From positions 1,564,501-1,628,500 of the forward strand of contig NZ_CP049834.1 in assembly GCF_019916085.1 (NCBI RefSeq): a stretch of 64,000 nt of DNA. The letters are read 5' to 3'. Below, piece after piece: positions 52,254 through 62,720 of this stretch. Position 1 is the first letter of the stretch; every line of letters starts with the position of its first letter. Below the pieces are notes generated by a model, which was not told where the DNA came from, ran no database searches, and worked only from the letters and a program-made list of their open reading frames with translations. Source of the stretch: Aquirufa lenticrescens (GTDB lineage Bacteria > Bacteroidota > Bacteroidia > Cytophagales > Spirosomataceae). Made by a program: the position numbers and the translations under genes.

Positions 52254-52967
52254 GTGGAATTAATTGCCTTATTAGCCATTATGGCCTTTCTATACGCTTC
52301 CGTAGGACACGGTGGCGCGAGTGGCTACTTAGCGGTTATGGCACTCTTTGCGATCGCTCCACCGGTGATGAAGCAAACAGCGCTTTTGTTAAATCTAGGT
52401 GTTTCGCTGATGTCATTCATTGCTTTTTACCGCCAGAGCTACTTTAAATGGAATTTGTTTTGGCCTTTTGCGCTCGGTTCCATTCCGGCAGCTTTTCTAG
52501 GCGCCCGAATACCATTAACAGATTCAACGTATAAGCAGATTTTAGGGGCCTGTCTCTTTTTAGCGGTCATTCGGATGGTGATCTCGTTGAAAGAGGGAAC
52601 ACGAAGAAGTTTGCCTGCTGTCATAGGTGTTATTACGGGAGCGGTCATCGGTTTACTCTCCGGAATGATTGGCATTGGTGGAGGAATTATCCTGAGTCCA
52701 CTTTTATTACTTTTCCGCTGGGCTTCATTGAAGGAAGCGGCGGCTATTTCGGCCTTGTTTATTTTCGTGAATTCCGTTGCTGGTTTGGCTGGTTTGAAAA
52801 CCTGGATTCCCATGGATCAATCTCAAATGTTGTACTGGCTAATTGCTTCCCTAGTAGGAGGTTTTTTAGGTGCCCGTTGGGGTGCTGGAATTGCGTCGAA
52901 TACAAAGGTGAAGTGGATTTTGGCTTTGGTATTAGTTATTGCATCGCTTAAATTGTGGTTCGTATAA
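52254..52967 (+). CDS. TauE/SafE-family membrane permease
   Basis: The 237-residue protein has about eight membrane helices and the TauE/SafE repeats: FLYASVGHGGASGYLAVMALF and GLLSGMIGIGGGIILSPLLLLF. The family exports sulfite or other organosulfur anions. The start is GTG, 1 bp after crtB. Its link to carotenoids is unclear; the substrate is unknown. Confidence 0.87.
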   Translation: MELIALLAIMAFLYASVGHGGASGYLAVMALFAIAPPVMKQTALLLNLGVSLMSFIAFYRQSYFKWNLFWPFALGSIPAAFLGARIPLTDSTYKQILGACLFLAVIRMVISLKEGTRRSLPAVIGVITGAVIGLLSGMIGIGGGIILSPLLLLFRWASLKEAAAISALFIFVNSVAGLAGLKTWIPMDQSQMLYWLIASLVGGFLGARWGAGIASNTKVKWILALVLVIASLKLWFV

Positions 52968-52977
52968 TAGCAATAGA

Positions 52978-53889
52978 ATGGAAAATGTAAATCAGGATAC
53001 TGGTTTTGGAGAGAAAACCTCGGACATGGGTGGCCGAATGGTCAACAAGGATGGGAGTTTTAATATCAAGCGAATTGGAATTAGCGTAAGGGATCGAGCT
53101 AGCGGTTACCAAAGTATGCTGACGATGCCGCGTTGGCGTTTTTTGGCGATTATCTTTATTTTCTATTTCTTAATCAACTGCTTTTTTACAGCCTTGTATT
53201 GGCTGGCTGGACCAGCTGGATTAGAAGGTGTGGAGAAGGTGAAGTTTTGGGGAAGAATCAAGGAATTGTTCTTCTTTTCCACGCAGACCTTTACGACGGT
53301 AGGGTATGGTCGGGTAAACCCGGTGGGGGAATTAACGAACTGGATTGCAGCCATCGAATCCTTGATTGGATTCCTTTCTTTTGCGATCGCAGCCGGTCTT
53401 TTGTATGGTCGCTTTTCGCGTCCGAGGTCTTTTATTCGTTTTTCGGATAGCTTAGTCTATGCGAACTACCGCGAGGGCAAGGCCTTCATGTTTCGCCTGG
53501 TTTGCTACAAAGATGATCACTTGTTGACGAATGCAGAAGTGAAATTAAACGCTCGAATTGTCACGAAGAATCAGGGTTATCAATTCTTTAATTTGAAATT
53601 AGAGCGGAGTCACGTGGATAGTTTAGTCTTAAACTGGACTGTCGTTCATCCGATAGATGAAGACTCCCCGTTTTTTAATTTATCCCAAAAAGAAATCGTC
53701 AACCTCCAACCCGAAATTTCAGCTTACCTGACTGGCTTCGATGAAGTCTATTCCAGTGTTGTGGTGGCGCGAGTATCTTATGCCATTAAGGACTTTAAGT
53801 TTGGTTTTAAATTCCTTCCTATGTATTTCAGTCGGAACCAGCGGACGGAATTAGATCTTTCAAAATTAAACTTGATAGACCAGGAATAA
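52978..53889 (+). CDS. Inward-rectifier (Kir-type) potassium channel
   Basis: The 303-residue protein has two membrane helices around a pore with the filter TVGYG (TQTFTTVGYGRVNP) at about residue 108, and a C-terminal immunoglobulin-like cytoplasmic domain, as in KirBac proteins. ATG at 52978 is chosen; an upstream in-frame start would overlap the permease gene by about 29 bp. It is probably the last gene of the crt operon. Confidence 0.9.
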   Translation: MENVNQDTGFGEKTSDMGGRMVNKDGSFNIKRIGISVRDRASGYQSMLTMPRWRFLAIIFIFYFLINCFFTALYWLAGPAGLEGVEKVKFWGRIKELFFFSTQTFTTVGYGRVNPVGELTNWIAAIESLIGFLSFAIAAGLLYGRFSRPRSFIRFSDSLVYANYREGKAFMFRLVCYKDDHLLTNAEVKLNARIVTKNQGYQFFNLKLERSHVDSLVLNWTVVHPIDEDSPFFNLSQKEIVNLQPEISAYLTGFDEVYSSVVVARVSYAIKDFKFGFKFLPMYFSRNQRTELDLSKLNLIDQE

Positions 53890-53918
53890 AAAAAGCCCCG
53901 AGTGATCGGGGCTTTTTA
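53888..53918. terminator. Bidirectional terminator between Kir channel and M1 peptidase
   Basis: The stem AAAAAGCCCCGA / TCGGGGCTTTTT has loop GTGA, between convergent genes. Confidence 0.92.
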
Positions 53919-53920
53919 AT

Positions 53921-56263
53921 TTAATTCTTAGATCCGGTTACGGCACCTGCCTTTTTAGCGTTTTGTGCTTCTTGCATCGGATTAGGTCCTCCGCTATACG
54001 TTCTGCCTTGCATCTTGAATAATTGCACCTTCGTAGGTTGAGCTGGCTCACGTGGGAAAGCGTTGTCTTCCGTATCGATATCAGCGATTTCGTAGAATGG
54101 ATCTAGTGTCCACTTTACGACTTTCTTAGATGTAGGGATGATTTTCTTCGCCGTCACATCGTTCAAACGCCAAACCTCCGCCGGGAAGCGCAATACCTCT
54201 TCCGTGCCATCTTCATAATTCAAGCGAACAATCACAGGCATGGGTAAACCACCTTTGTTTTTGAAGTTCACCACGTAGAAGTTTTTACCCTCCGAAACCA
54301 ATTTCTTCTCGTCGTCATTTAAGGACGCCATGTAGTCTTGGTATTTCTTCTTATCTGCTTCCGTAGGAGCGAAACGATCGTAGGTATTGTAGAAGTCCGT
54401 CAAATCCGGATTTTCTTCCACCACGGTACGCTTGATATCTGTTTTGTTGCGAATTGCTGAGATGGTTTTTGCTTTCGCCTCTACTACTGCTTTATCTCCG
54501 GCTTTTTTAATCGCTGGATCTTGTGTATCAATTCCGAACCATTCCACTGTCTCAATCGACTGGTTTACTGGCTCCGTTCCATAGAACCAACCTTTCCAGA
54601 ACCAATCTAAATCAACTCCTGACGCATCCTCCATAGTACGGAAGAAGTCAGCTGGATACGGTTGTTTGAACGCCCAACGACGCGCATATTCTTTAAATGC
54701 GTAGTCAAATAATTCGCGACCCATGACGGTTTCACGCAGGATATTTAAGGCCGTAGCAGGTTTGGCATAGGCATTATTCCCAAAATCCATAATATTCTCC
54801 GAGTTCGCCATAATAGGCACCTGGTTCTTCGAATCTAAACGCATGTACGGAACAATAGTCTGTGGTTCACCACGACGCGCAGGGAAGTTGCGATCCCATT
54901 CTTGCTCCGCTAAGTATTGGCAGAAGGTATTTAAACCCTCATCCATCCAAGACCATTGGCGCTCATCCGAGTTAATAATCATCGGGAAGAAGTTGTGACC
55001 CACTTCGTGGATAATCACACCAATCATCCCGTTTTTCACGTTCTCCGTATAGGTTCCATCTGCCTCTGGACGACCGCCATTAAAGGAAATCATCGGATAC
55101 TCCATTCCACCACCCGCTGTGGCGTGGCAAGAAATCGCTACTGGATACGGATAAGCCACCGTTCTCTTCGAATACGAACGAAGCGTGTGCGCTACGACCA
55201 TCGTTGAATACTTACCCCAAAGTGGATTACCCTCTTTCGAATAATACGACATTGCCCATACTTTTTTGCCTTCAACCTCTACCTGCATCGCATCCCAAAT
55301 GAATTTACGCGATGCGGTAAATGCAAAGTCACGTACATTATCAGCCTTGTACACCCACGTCTTCTTCCCCGTAGGAACACTTTTCTCTGCTTTGATGGCT
55401 TCGTCTTGTGTTACGATTTCTACTGGGCGAGTGGCTGTTTTCGCCTGCTCCCAACGTTTCAATTGGGTAGCTGTCAATACCTGATTAGGGTTTAATAATT
55501 CGCCACCTGCACCCACAACGATGTCATTAGGCGCCGTGATTGCTACTTTGTAATTTCCAAAATTCAACGTGAATTCACCCTGTCCCATAAACTGCTTGTG
55601 CTGCCAGCCATATACGTCGTTGTATACTGCTAAGCGGGGGAACCAGTGCGCGATGAAGTAATTCGCGATATTCTCTTTTCCTAAAATTTCATAGCCAGAA
55701 CGACCATAATAAGCCGTGATCAAATAATTCCAATCAATGCCAAAGCTAACCGAAGCACCCGATTTCAACGGTGCAGGTAAGTCGATGCGCATCATCGTTT
55801 GGTTGATCGTGTGACGTAAAGGGTTGCCCTTTGCATCTTTTACAGCTGTGATTTTATAGCCATAATCCTTAGGGTCTGTTAATTCTTGAAAAGCTCCAGC
55901 GCTGATGCCATTCTTGATTTCACCTGTTTTTGTGGTTTTACCAGGGGAATTTTTTTCAAATAGATTTTGGTCCAATTGAATCCATAAATACGGTAAATCA
56001 TCCGGAGAATTGTTGTAATAAGTGATCGTTTCTGATCCGATGATCTTGCGATTAATATCATCTAGTTCCACTTTGATGTCATAGTCCGCACGTTGCTGCC
56101 AATAATCCTTACCTGGAGAACCACTCGCGGTCCGGTAGGAATTAGGCGTGGGTAAAGTCGATTCTAATTGCTCGAATCGGTTGTTTGCGTTAAATGAGGT
56201 TTGAGCTTTCGCGGGTAACAAGAAGATCGTTAACGCGACTAGCGTGAGTAGTTTTTTAAGCAT
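53921..56263 (-). CDS. Secreted M1-family metallopeptidase
   Basis: The 780-residue zinc peptidase has a signal peptide (MLKKLLTLVALTIFLLPAKAQ), an N-terminal beta domain and the M1 active site HEVGHNFFPMIINSDERQWSWMDEGLNTF at about residues 419-447: HExxH plus the third ligand Glu 19 residues later. GGGMEYPMISF stands for the usual GAMEN exopeptidase loop. An aminopeptidase in the periplasm or outside the cell is likely. Confidence 0.93.
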   Translation of the reverse strand: MLKKLLTLVALTIFLLPAKAQTSFNANNRFEQLESTLPTPNSYRTASGSPGKDYWQQRADYDIKVELDDINRKIIGSETITYYNNSPDDLPYLWIQLDQNLFEKNSPGKTTKTGEIKNGISAGAFQELTDPKDYGYKITAVKDAKGNPLRHTINQTMMRIDLPAPLKSGASVSFGIDWNYLITAYYGRSGYEILGKENIANYFIAHWFPRLAVYNDVYGWQHKQFMGQGEFTLNFGNYKVAITAPNDIVVGAGGELLNPNQVLTATQLKRWEQAKTATRPVEIVTQDEAIKAEKSVPTGKKTWVYKADNVRDFAFTASRKFIWDAMQVEVEGKKVWAMSYYSKEGNPLWGKYSTMVVAHTLRSYSKRTVAYPYPVAISCHATAGGGMEYPMISFNGGRPEADGTYTENVKNGMIGVIIHEVGHNFFPMIINSDERQWSWMDEGLNTFCQYLAEQEWDRNFPARRGEPQTIVPYMRLDSKNQVPIMANSENIMDFGNNAYAKPATALNILRETVMGRELFDYAFKEYARRWAFKQPYPADFFRTMEDASGVDLDWFWKGWFYGTEPVNQSIETVEWFGIDTQDPAIKKAGDKAVVEAKAKTISAIRNKTDIKRTVVEENPDLTDFYNTYDRFAPTEADKKKYQDYMASLNDDEKKLVSEGKNFYVVNFKNKGGLPMPVIVRLNYEDGTEEVLRFPAEVWRLNDVTAKKIIPTSKKVVKWTLDPFYEIADIDTEDNAFPREPAQPTKVQLFKMQGRTYSGGPNPMQEAQNAKKAGAVTGSKN

Positions 56264-56334
56264 GTTGAAAATGTTATTTTATGCAAAATAGTAATTTTTA
56301 GGGAAAAATGTAGCTGTGCTAATCTGTGCTAAAA

Positions 56335-56342
56335 TATATTTG
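56335..56342 (+). promoter_or_regulatory. -7 promoter element of xylA
   Basis: TATATTTG fits TAnnTTTG, 66 bp before the ATG of xylA. A direct repeat CTGTGCTAA (about 56314-56332) lies just upstream and may be an activator or repressor site. Confidence 0.5.
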
Positions 56343-56407
56343 TATATAATAGGTATAATATGTAGTTTTGGGACTTTAAGAAGAAACAACATTAAGCATT
56401 ATATATC

Positions 56408-57736
56408 ATGAGTGTAATCATTGGTCAAAAAGAGTATTTCAAAGGCATCGGGCAAATCAAATTTGAAGGTGTAGAATCAGACAATCCTTTCGCATTCCGT
56501 TACTACGACGAGAATCGCATCGTTGCCGGTAAGAGCATGAAGGAACACCTTCGTTTTGCGATTGCCTATTGGCATTCGTTCTGCGGAGATGGCGCAGATC
56601 CTTTTGGACCAGGAACACACCACTACCCATGGGATGTGGCTTCAGATGCACGTCAGCGTGCAGCGGATAAAGCCGATGCAGCATTCGAATTCATTACGAA
56701 GATGGGTGCGCCTTACTATTGCTTCCACGATGTGGATGCGATTGATGGACATAATGATCCCAAAGAATTTGGTGATCGTGTGAAATTCATCACGGATATT
56801 TTTGCTAAAAAACAAGCAGAAAGCGGTGTAAAGTTGTTGTGGGGAACTGCGAACTTGTTCTCAAACGAGCGTTACATGAACGGTGCTTCTACGAACCCGA
56901 ATTTTGAAGTGGTTGCCCACGCAGGTGCGCAATTAAAAGGTGCTATCGATGCTACGATTACCTTAGGTGGAGAAGGCTATGTGTTCTGGGGAGGTCGTGA
57001 AGGGTATATGAGCTTATTGAATACCGATATGAAGCGCGAACGCGAAAACTTCGCTCGCATGTTACACACGTGTGTGGAATATGCACGTCGCAATGGTTTC
57101 AAAGGTAAGTTCTTCATCGAACCGAAGCCTTGTGAGCCTACGAAACACCAATACGATTACGATGCAGCAACGGTGATTGGATTCTTACGCGAGTTCGATT
57201 TATTATCGGAATTTGGCCTAAACTTAGAAGTAAACCACGCTACTCTAGCTGGACACACCTTTGCGCACGAATGCCAAGTGGCTTCTGATGCTGGTATGTT
57301 AGCTTCTATCGATGCAAACCGCGGAGATACGCAAAACGGCTGGGATACGGATCAATTCCCGACGGACATTTACGAATGGGCGGAGGCGATGTCCATCATA
57401 TTGAAGCAAGGCGGATTAGCGGGTGGAGGAATTAACTTTGACGCAAAACGTCGTCGTAATTCAACGGATATGGCTGATTTATTCTATGCGCACATCGGTG
57501 GTATGGATACGATTGCTCGTTCATTATTGATCGCTGAGAAAATTGCGAAACACGGCGAGATGGATCGCTTGAAAGCGGAGCGTTATGCAAGTTTCAACTC
57601 GGGTAAAGGAGCTGATTATGCAGCGGGCAAATTGAAATTAGAAGATTTATACAAAATCGCGATTGAGGTAGGGGAACCTGCTCAGATCTCCGGCAAGCAA
57701 GAATACTTAGAGAATTTGTTAGGCCGTTTTGTTTAA
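56408..57736 (+). CDS. xylA: Xylose isomerase
   Basis: The 442-residue TIM-barrel enzyme converts D-xylose to D-xylulose. The class II signatures are [10 protein letters not shown] with the catalytic His, [24 protein letters not shown] with metal ligands Glu and Lys, and [13 protein letters not shown]. No xylulokinase gene follows; the neighbour is a glycoside hydrolase. Confidence 0.97.
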   Translation: MSVIIGQKEYFKGIGQIKFEGVESDNPFAFRYYDENRIVAGKSMKEHLRFAIAYWHSFCGDGADPFGPGTHHYPWDVASDARQRAADKADAAFEFITKMGAPYYCFHDVDAIDGHNDPKEFGDRVKFITDIFAKKQAESGVKLLWGTANLFSNERYMNGASTNPNFEVVAHAGAQLKGAIDATITLGGEGYVFWGGREGYMSLLNTDMKRERENFARMLHTCVEYARRNGFKGKFFIEPKPCEPTKHQYDYDAATVIGFLREFDLLSEFGLNLEVNHATLAGHTFAHECQVASDAGMLASIDANRGDTQNGWDTDQFPTDIYEWAEAMSIILKQGGLAGGGINFDAKRRRNSTDMADLFYAHIGGMDTIARSLLIAEKIAKHGEMDRLKAERYASFNSGKGADYAAGKLKLEDLYKIAIEVGEPAQISGKQEYLENLLGRFV

Positions 57737-57754
57737 AAATACGTAATTCGAGGT

Positions 57755-60253
57755 ATGAAAAGAATTATTTTTCTCCTCCTGTTATTTACCTCTAGATTTA
57801 TAGCGACAGCAGGGTCATCTGATCCTGCTGTTTTTTCTACCGCTAAACCCTGGGCTTATTGGTGGTGGCCGGGGAGCGCGGTAACAGAAAAAGGAATCAC
57901 ACATAATCTGGAGAATTTTGCCAAAGCAGGTTTTGGCGGCCTCCACATCATTCCCATCTACGGGGCGAAGGGCTCAGAAGCCTTATTTCAAAATTATTTA
58001 AGTCCTGGCTGGCAAGCGAAATTTTTCTTTACGTTGAAAGAGGCGAAGCGTTTAGGCATCGGAATTGATATGACGATGGGTACGGGCTGGCCTTTAGGCG
58101 GACCTACGATCACAGAAAAAGAGGCGGCGAAAAAATACCAATTCGTGGATGGCGTATTTACGACAGGTTTAACCGGCCAAAAAGTCAAACGCGCCGCTCC
58201 CGGCGGAGAAGGCCTCGTCCTCGATCACTTCGATATGAAGGCCTTTGCCAAATACAGCCACACCTTTGTTCCCCTTTTAAAGAAATCCCATTCTCCTTTG
58301 CGGGCCATCTATAACGATTCTTATGAGGCCTATGGGTCGAATTATACGCCGGATTTATTTCCCGCTTTTCAACGATTGAACGGATATGACCTGCGTAAGC
58401 ATTTCGATGTATTATCAAAGAAGAAGGCGGAATCAGAAGAAGAAAACCAGATTTTCGCGGATTACCACCGGACGATGTCGACGTTGTTGCAGCGTAATTT
58501 TGTCTTGCCTTTTGATCATTGGATTAATTCGATGGGCTTTACTTCTAGAAATCAGGCACACGGTTCTCCCGGTAATTTGCTAGACATTTATGCGGCGGCG
58601 GATATTCCGGAGGCGGAATTTTTTGGTTCGAAACCCTTTGATATTCCGGGTTACCGAGTGGATCCAGAATACGATTCAACGACCTTTGGAATACCCGATA
58701 TTCGGGCGTTGAAACTCGCGAGCTCGGCGGCGAATTTGACCGGGAAGAAATTGGTTTCTGCGGAAACGGCGACTTGGTTAGGGAATCACTTCAAGGTTTC
58801 GATTGCACAGGTGAAACCGGTATTAGATCAGGTTTTTGTAGGTGGGGTGAATCACGTCTTTTTCCACGGCGCGACCTATTCGCCACCAGAAGTCGCTTGG
58901 CCGGGTTGGTTGTTTTATGCGAGTACGAACTTTAATCCCCAAAGTCATTTTTGGGAGGCGATGCCGGCGCTGAATAAATACATTGAAAATGTGCAAACGA
59001 TGTTGCAGGCGAATCCGACGGATAGCGATGCACTTTTGTACTTCCCGATGGAGGATGTTTGGCATGCAAACAATGGTTCAGGTAAATTACATACGCTAGA
59101 ATTGCACGCGAATAGTCGTTTTTGGCTGAAGAATACCTCTTTTGGTCATTGGGCGGGATTATTGCAAGATAAAGGTTTCTCGGTGGATTATATCTCGGAT
59201 GAATTGTTGTCTGATTTGGAATTGACGCCTGCGAAGACCTTTAAAACACGCGCGGGCGGGAACTATAAAGTCTTGTTAATTCCAGCGGCTCACTACATTT
59301 CGGTGGAGACATTAGAGCGTTTGGCGAAATGGGTGAAACAAGGCTATCCGGTTTATTTCTTGGAACATTTACCGCTACATTTGAATACCTATAACCAAAC
59401 TAAAGAGGCCAAAGAACGTTGGGAGGCTGCCCGCAGCGCCTTATTAATGCGCGTGCTTTCAGACCCGGCAGATCAGCTCACTCGTTTAGGCGTTTCTGTC
59501 GAGCCGATGGCTTCAAAGGGCTTGTCTTTTATTCGAAAGAAGACTCCGAAGGGTGCCGCTTATTTCGTGACTAATTTAAACTCTCGATTCACAGAAGGAA
59601 GTATTTCATTGAAGAAGTTGTCGGGTAATGTAGAGATCTGGGATCCTTTGACGGAGGTGAAAAGCTATGGTAAAAAAGGTTCGGATGTCTGGCTTTCGTT
59701 AGCACCCGGGCAAAGTGTGATTATTCAGCCTGTGGCTAAAATTCCTTCTTTAGTGGTATCAGCAGCTCTTAAAGTTCGAACAGAAATCGAACCGAAGAAT
59801 CTTCGCGTTCAGATAGATTCTAAAACAATAGCATTGTCAGATTTTACCTATTATACCTCACTAGATACCTCGCTGGCTGCCACTCCATCTGCACGGTATA
59901 CATTTGATGTAACCTTATCAGCTGATCAAATCGCTAACGCGAAAGTGCTTCATTTAACTGAATTGAGGGATATGGCAAAAGTTCGCATCAATGGGAAAGA
60001 TATTGGGATGATCTGGTCACTTCCATTCCAACTCGCCATTCCAGACGGAATTTTGAAGGAGCAAAATCAAGTGGAGATTGAGGTGGTTTCGAATGCCGCG
60101 AATCGAATCCGGAAGATGGATCAGCAAGGGGTGGTTTGGAAGAATTTCTATGAGATTAATTTTGTGGATATTCGATACAAGCCTTTTGATGCATCCAAGT
60201 GGGTAATCGAGGAGGGTGGAATGCAAGGTAAACTCTATTTTACGAATCGATGA
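57755..60253 (+). CDS. Exported glycoside hydrolase, GH106-like
   Basis: The 832-residue protein has a signal peptide and an N-terminal catalytic (TIM-like) part with PWAYWWWPGSAVTEKGITHNL and GIDMTMGTGWPLGGP, typical of the GH106 / alpha-L-rhamnosidase-like group, and a C-terminal galactose-binding-like domain with VRINGKDIGMIWSLPFQLAIP. It is shorter than many GH106 enzymes (usually more than 1000 residues). It lies 18 bp after xylA and overlaps the AlkD gene, so plant polysaccharide breakdown with xylose release is a fair but unproven reading. Confidence 0.8.
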   Translation: MKRIIFLLLLFTSRFIATAGSSDPAVFSTAKPWAYWWWPGSAVTEKGITHNLENFAKAGFGGLHIIPIYGAKGSEALFQNYLSPGWQAKFFFTLKEAKRLGIGIDMTMGTGWPLGGPTITEKEAAKKYQFVDGVFTTGLTGQKVKRAAPGGEGLVLDHFDMKAFAKYSHTFVPLLKKSHSPLRAIYNDSYEAYGSNYTPDLFPAFQRLNGYDLRKHFDVLSKKKAESEEENQIFADYHRTMSTLLQRNFVLPFDHWINSMGFTSRNQAHGSPGNLLDIYAAADIPEAEFFGSKPFDIPGYRVDPEYDSTTFGIPDIRALKLASSAANLTGKKLVSAETATWLGNHFKVSIAQVKPVLDQVFVGGVNHVFFHGATYSPPEVAWPGWLFYASTNFNPQSHFWEAMPALNKYIENVQTMLQANPTDSDALLYFPMEDVWHANNGSGKLHTLELHANSRFWLKNTSFGHWAGLLQDKGFSVDYISDELLSDLELTPAKTFKTRAGGNYKVLLIPAAHYISVETLERLAKWVKQGYPVYFLEHLPLHLNTYNQTKEAKERWEAARSALLMRVLSDPADQLTRLGVSVEPMASKGLSFIRKKTPKGAAYFVTNLNSRFTEGSISLKKLSGNVEIWDPLTEVKSYGKKGSDVWLSLAPGQSVIIQPVAKIPSLVVSAALKVRTEIEPKNLRVQIDSKTIALSDFTYYTSLDTSLAATPSARYTFDVTLSADQIANAKVLHLTELRDMAKVRINGKDIGMIWSLPFQLAIPDGILKEQNQVEIEVVSNAANRIRKMDQQGVVWKNFYEINFVDIRYKPFDASKWVIEEGGMQGKLYFTNR

Positions 60254-60909
60254 AGCCCTTTGTTAAAGCCATAACAGAAGCCTTGCGCGACCTAGCGGAT
60301 GCGGATAATGCGTTTTGGATGCGCAAATACATGCGTGAAAAATACCCTTTTCTAGGGGTGAAAAAACCAGAGCGTCACGAGGTTTTCAAAGCTCTTTATA
60401 AGCAATTTGGATCTTCTGAAGATTGGTTTGAGGTTTCTACTGCCTTGTTCGCCATGCCAGAACGCGAATTTCAATATGTCGCGATGGAGTATGTGAAAAA
60501 GGCCAAAAAATCTTGGGATGCTCGATTGCCTGCTTTATTCGAAGAATGGATAGGCGAGGAGCCTTGGTGGGATGTGGTGGATTTTTTAGCTCCACAAATT
60601 TTAGGACCTTATTTCCTGCAATTCCCTGTCGAGAGAGACCTGTGGATTAACAGGTGGATGAATTCTGGGAATTTCTGGTTGCAGCGTTTTTGTTTGGTTT
60701 TTTCTCTAGGTTATAAAGACAAGACGGATACCATTTTGCTGGCGAAAACCATTCAGGCATTGAGCTCTTCAAAAGAGTTTTTTATACAAAAAGCCATCGG
60801 CTGGGCGCTTAGACAATATGCGCGAACGGATGCAGAATGGGTGTTGGATTTCGTCGAGAACAATGCGTTGGCCCCGCTGAGTAAACGCGAGGCCTTGAAG
60901 CATTTGTAA
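60250..60909 (+). CDS. AlkD-like DNA alkylation repair protein
   Basis: The 219-residue HEAT-repeat-like helical protein resembles AlkD/AlkC DNA glycosylases, which remove N3- and N7-alkylated bases without base flipping. The signature around EEPWWDVVDFLAPQILGPYF, with the Trp and Asp of the active site, is present, and the end FIQKAIGWALRQYARTDAEWV is typical. Its ATG overlaps the hydrolase stop (ATGA) although the functions differ. Confidence 0.9.
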   Translation: MKPFVKAITEALRDLADADNAFWMRKYMREKYPFLGVKKPERHEVFKALYKQFGSSEDWFEVSTALFAMPEREFQYVAMEYVKKAKKSWDARLPALFEEWIGEEPWWDVVDFLAPQILGPYFLQFPVERDLWINRWMNSGNFWLQRFCLVFSLGYKDKTDTILLAKTIQALSSSKEFFIQKAIGWALRQYARTDAEWVLDFVENNALAPLSKREALKHL

Positions 60910-62712
60910 CTATCTCTTCTTTTTAATGATCGCAAGCTCGTGCGCCGTATCATAATACGAACGCAGGTTTGACCAATCGAATGTATCCGCAATACTTTCC
61001 ACGCGGTTACGTTGGGTGATGCGATCACGCTGCGATTGCTGAACGAATTTGAATAATAGATTCGCTAATTGCTCCGCCGCTTCTTGGTACGATTGCGTCT
61101 TGCGATTCACCACGCTCACGCCCCATTGTTCGTAATCGCGCATAATCTGCATCATATAATCGCCAAAACCCGAAAGATCCGACGTCACCGTAGGTACCCC
61201 GCGCGCCATACATTCCAGCGGCGTATATCCCCAAGGCTCGTAGTAGCTAGGGAAAACCCCTAAGTGGCAACCGCGCACAAATTGGCCGTAATCCAAACCG
61301 AAAAGTGGATTCGTAGAAACGATAAAGTCGGGGTGGTACACCACTTTTACTTTGTCGTCCGGGTTATTCAATAGGTTTGTCCGGTGTAAATTTCGGATGA
61401 TATCGTCTTCTTGTTTTAGCAGGTGCGTAACTACTTTTGGTCGCGCATTCGTCTTCCAAGTTTGCACGGTTCTACGTAAACGCATCCGCCAATATTCGTC
61501 CACAAACGCGTTTAAATCCGGCATCTGCAGATCGCTCGAAGATGCGGAGGCCTTGAATAAATGTTCGCCTACTTCTTTCTCTATGGCGTGGCAGTTCTCT
61601 CTGATTTCGTCTAAAACTGCACGGGAATGCAAGACCTCTGGATCAATCGAATGATACGGTTGCTTTGTTACGAAGAACATGACTACCGTTTTCTTCGATC
61701 CCGCCTCTTTCATCTTGCGATTCAAAATAGCCAACGCATCTAGCGTAATATCGTATCCCTTATTCGAATATTCGAAACGTCCGGAGGTAAATAGATATAA
61801 GGTTTGATCTAGGTCAAAGGGCTGGCTTTGGAAGAAATGCCCCATCACGAAGTTGGAGATGCTCTCTTTGTATTTTGAGTGCAAGTTCTGGTGTTCGTGC
61901 AAAGCGGCAAAACGTTGAATGTTTAGGCCGTTTGGCAAAATTAATTCTGGAATGCGGCCTAAGAAATACTGGCATTCTTTGGCGGTAATATCGCTGACTG
62001 TGGTTAACACATCGGCTTTTTGAGCAGCGGCGCGCTCGAAACAAGCCTGTGCCTCGATGCCATAATGCTTTGCTTCTTTGTACCAGTCAAAGTTTTCAAT
62101 GACATCGTAGAAGTTCGGCACATTACCCGCTAAATAGCGGCCCAGCATTGTGGCGTGAGTCGTAAAGACGGTCGAAATTTTGACCTTATCTTTCTTCAAA
62201 TCCGGCAAGCCAGTGGACGCCATCCATTCATGGAAATGTGCCACCAGTTGCGTTTTATTTTTATTTTCTTCGGCCACCTCGGTTAAAAGGAGGCGAATCA
62301 TTTCACCAAAAACAATTGTTTGGTCCACTAAATCCTCCACCCCTAAGGTCGAAATCTTGTGATTATCCCAAATACGTCCTTTGATCTCATTGACTTTAGG
62401 TAACAAGGTTTCCAGTTCAAAAAGCACGATTTTAGGCTTTCCCGTGATCAACCAATAACCATAATGAATGCCTAAACCTTTCTGGCGCAAGCTGATAATC
62501 GCGCGACCTAGCGGCGTTTCATCGGTAACCGGAATGGGTTCAAATTCAGCGGAGGCGGTTTGAGGGAAATAGGGGCCTAATAAGGCATAATCATCGCCCC
62601 ATTTTTCGACCATCGAGGGTACTTTGGTCCTAATAACCGTATAAATTCCACCCACCTGATTACAGGTTTCCCACGCAATCTCAAATAAATATTTCTTCTT
62701 CTCTACTGCCAT
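60910..62712 (-). CDS. Glycogen synthase, GT3 family
   Basis: The 600-residue glycosyltransferase resembles eukaryote-type glycogen synthases (GT3), which extend alpha-1,4-glucan from UDP-glucose or ADP-glucose. The N-terminal ETCNQVGGIYTVIRTK and the C-terminal PSYYEPWGYTPLECMARGVPTVTSDLSGFG (with the catalytic Glu) are typical. It stops 1 bp past the convergent AlkD stop and is 8 bp after the asparaginase gene. Confidence 0.93.
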   Translation of the reverse strand: MAVEKKKYLFEIAWETCNQVGGIYTVIRTKVPSMVEKWGDDYALLGPYFPQTASAEFEPIPVTDETPLGRAIISLRQKGLGIHYGYWLITGKPKIVLFELETLLPKVNEIKGRIWDNHKISTLGVEDLVDQTIVFGEMIRLLLTEVAEENKNKTQLVAHFHEWMASTGLPDLKKDKVKISTVFTTHATMLGRYLAGNVPNFYDVIENFDWYKEAKHYGIEAQACFERAAAQKADVLTTVSDITAKECQYFLGRIPELILPNGLNIQRFAALHEHQNLHSKYKESISNFVMGHFFQSQPFDLDQTLYLFTSGRFEYSNKGYDITLDALAILNRKMKEAGSKKTVVMFFVTKQPYHSIDPEVLHSRAVLDEIRENCHAIEKEVGEHLFKASASSSDLQMPDLNAFVDEYWRMRLRRTVQTWKTNARPKVVTHLLKQEDDIIRNLHRTNLLNNPDDKVKVVYHPDFIVSTNPLFGLDYGQFVRGCHLGVFPSYYEPWGYTPLECMARGVPTVTSDLSGFGDYMMQIMRDYEQWGVSVVNRKTQSYQEAAEQLANLLFKFVQQSQRDRITQRNRVESIADTFDWSNLRSYYDTAHELAIIKKKR

Positions 62713-62720
62713 AATATCGC

